Shown here piece after piece: positions 5,540 to 6,354 of a stretch of DNA of 6,354 nucleotides (position 1 is its first letter; the number at the start of each line of letters is the position of its first letter). Below the pieces are notes generated by a model. The model ran no database searches, was not told the origin of the DNA, and saw nothing but the letters and a program-made list of their open reading frames with translations. Made by a program: the position numbers and the translations under genes. The DNA is from an uncultured euryarchaeote (lineage in GTDB: Archaea; Thermoplasmatota; Poseidoniia; Poseidoniales; Thalassarchaeaceae): the NCBI GenBank assembly GCA_937901365.1, contig CALCEF010000293.1, forward strand, positions 1-6,354, given 5' to 3'.

Positions 5540-6220
5540 ATGGATTTCAATATCGGAACCTCTTCCGGCCCGCGAAATCAGCGAAAACCTACCCAACGTA
5601 GAGGTGGAGGCTTGGCTGGCTGGTTGATGACCGCTGTCGCGCCTTTTGGTGAAAACGAGGCGCATGCGATGGATCAAGCCTTGGTTGAACTCGGGTTGGG
5701 GGATGCACGCTTAATCCGTGGTGAAGGAGCCATGTTGCCGATGGGTTTTGAGCCAGGAACTCCGCAGGATTTACCGATGGGTACATTGGTTGAATGTCAT
5801 TTATCCAAGGCAACAGTTTTCGGAGAAGGAATTGCTTCTGCCGGTGTTGCATGGGCACTTTGCACCACACCAGAGGGTGACGAATGTGCCATTGTATCCA
5901 CGATGTCACACAGCGGTTCAATGGAGGAATGCGAGACAGAACTCCGTCGAAACCTGCAGAGAAAACTTGGCAACCGTGACTTGGAATTGCGCAAGGATGA
6001 CGATGGCAAAGCGATGTTTGAATGCGCTGTAGACGAAATAGAGGCCCAAGAGGGATTCCATGGTGTTGTTCTCGCGGCCCTGATCCTTCCAAACAGCCTG
6101 AGTCTTGGTGGTTCCAGTGGACCAACCCGCTCAAGGAATCTCGGAATCTCAAGTATTGGCGGCAGTCTAGGTGGTCCCAGTGGACTGGGTGGAAGCGGAA
6201 AGAGCGACTTTGGATTTTGA
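5540..6220 (+). CDS. Pyruvoyl-dependent arginine decarboxylase homologue lacking the processing serines
   Basis: The 226-residue protein aligns with the Methanocaldococcus PvlArgDC (MJ0316, recalled from memory). Shared segments are MDQALVELGLGDARLIR (45-60, family D35 conserved), LPMGTLV (79-85) and GEGIASA (96-102). Active family members cleave themselves at a Ser-Ser (S52/S53) within LIRISSIMPP to make a pyruvoyl group. Here the matching segment is LIRGEGAMLP, with Glu62-Gly63 (codons 5723-5728) in place of Ser-Ser. N47, which assists cleavage, is Arg, and the E109 proton donor falls at Thr121 (CAIVST). It should not form a pyruvoyl enzyme by the known route. A basic N-terminal segment (RKPTQRRGGG) and a Gly/Ser-rich tail of about 40 residues (from 187) ending SDFGF are extra. 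The ATG at 5540 lacks a Shine-Dalgarno motif; TTG 5471 (overlapping the divergent gene) and ATG 5627 are less likely. Family membership is firm, function unknown. Confidence 0.8.
   Translation: MDFNIGTSSGPRNQRKPTQRRGGGLAGWLMTAVAPFGENEAHAMDQALVELGLGDARLIRGEGAMLPMGFEPGTPQDLPMGTLVECHLSKATVFGEGIASAGVAWALCTTPEGDECAIVSTMSHSGSMEECETELRRNLQRKLGNRDLELRKDDDGKAMFECAVDEIEAQEGFHGVVLAALILPNSLSLGGSSGPTRSRNLGISSIGGSLGGPSGLGGSGKSDFGF
6101..6186 (+). repeat. In-frame direct repeat in the Gly/Ser-rich tail
   Basis: A 23-nt unit at 6101-6123 recurs at 6164-6186 with 20 of 23 bases identical, offset by 63 nt (21 codons). The copies encode SLGGSSGP and SLGGPSGL. The tail therefore probably grew by local duplication. 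Confidence 0.6.
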
Positions 6221-6258
6221 GCGCATTCTTCAACAACTGCCACTTTTCCACAGGGGCT

Positions 6259-6354
6259 ATGGAACCGCCTTGGCTCGTTCTGCTGTGCCAGTCATGCGAG
6301 CGGGCCTTCGGTAAACCAAGCGGTGGCAAGGATTTGAGATGTCCACACTGCAAT
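6259..6354 (+). CDS. Zinc-ribbon protein, N-terminal fragment
   Basis: The frame opens at the ATG at 6259 and runs off the window after 32 residues with no stop. C10-x2-C13 and C28-x2-C31 (CQSC and CPHC) form a treble-clef or zinc-ribbon knuckle pair 14 residues apart. The linker is short and basic to glycine-rich (GKPSGGKD). Such ribbons occur in archaeal transcription, translation and rRNA-associated proteins, but the rest of the protein is missing and no family is assigned. A GGGG lies only 2 nt before the ATG, too close for a good ribosome-binding site. The gene follows the decarboxylase homologue by 38 nt on the same strand and may be co-transcribed with it. Confidence 0.65.
   Translation, partial: MEPPWLVLLCQSCERAFGKPSGGKDLRCPHCN

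Noticed and set aside
5797..6243. Second minus-strand frame with a Pro/Leu-rich start
   Set aside because: The Pro-rich sequence is the reverse reading of the Gly/Ser-rich tail; there is no family match.
5589..6353. Long open frame on the minus strand opposite the decarboxylase homologue
   Set aside because: Its translation is rich in His, Pro, Ser and Arg without any domain pattern and lies antisense to a recognised gene family. It also runs back through the zinc-ribbon gene start. It is a mirror of the sense codon bias.

Overview
The window looks like archaeal chromosomal DNA, most plausibly from a marine Thermoplasmatota lineage such as Marine Group II (Candidatus Poseidoniales). That placement is an inference. 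It rests on a single-gene archaeal 20S proteasome beta subunit next to an archaeal CPSF-type ribonuclease/termination factor (aCPSF1/FttA), an archaeal ZPR1-type zinc-finger protein, an archaeal SepF-like protein, moderate GC content, and Shine-Dalgarno motifs before the best-defined starts. There are no rRNA or tRNA genes, insertion sequences, CRISPR arrays or other mobile-element signs. It is dense core-genome sequence.

Layout: (i) 1-675, plus strand, the 3' end of a bestrophin-like membrane protein, cut by the window edge. (ii) 678-2399, minus strand, a compact probable operon transcribed sepF-like, zpr1-like, class I SAM methyltransferase (gaps of 30 and 9 nt). It meets the bestrophin-like gene tail-to-tail with only 2 nt between. 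(iii) 2400-2588, a divergent control region holding a perfect 10-bp inverted repeat with a smaller palindrome at its centre. A separate 10-bp hairpin lies just inside the sepF 5' end. (iv) 2589-5211, plus strand, psmB (proteasome beta) followed by fttA/aCPSF1, each with a clear Shine-Dalgarno sequence, separated by 88 nt containing two small GC-rich hairpins. (v) 5208-5489, minus strand, a small two-helix membrane protein whose stop overlaps the fttA stop. (vi) 5540-6220, plus strand, a homologue of pyruvoyl-dependent arginine decarboxylase. It has lost the serines that generate the pyruvoyl group and gained a Gly/Ser-rich C-terminal tail. (vii) 6259-6354, plus strand, the start of a zinc-ribbon protein, cut by the window edge.

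How the genes fit together: the psmB-fttA pair couples protein turnover to RNA 3'-end formation, a gene neighbourhood known from many Euryarchaeota. The divergent operon joins a cell-division factor (SepF), a translation-associated zinc-finger protein (ZPR1) and a methyltransferase of unknown substrate. The most unusual item is the arginine-decarboxylase homologue. It keeps the family fold signature but appears unable to self-process or to decarboxylate arginine by the known mechanism, so it is probably a pseudoenzyme or a repurposed scaffold. The palindromes around the sepF/psmB divergent promoter are the best regulatory candidates. No wholly new multi-gene defence or mobile system was seen.
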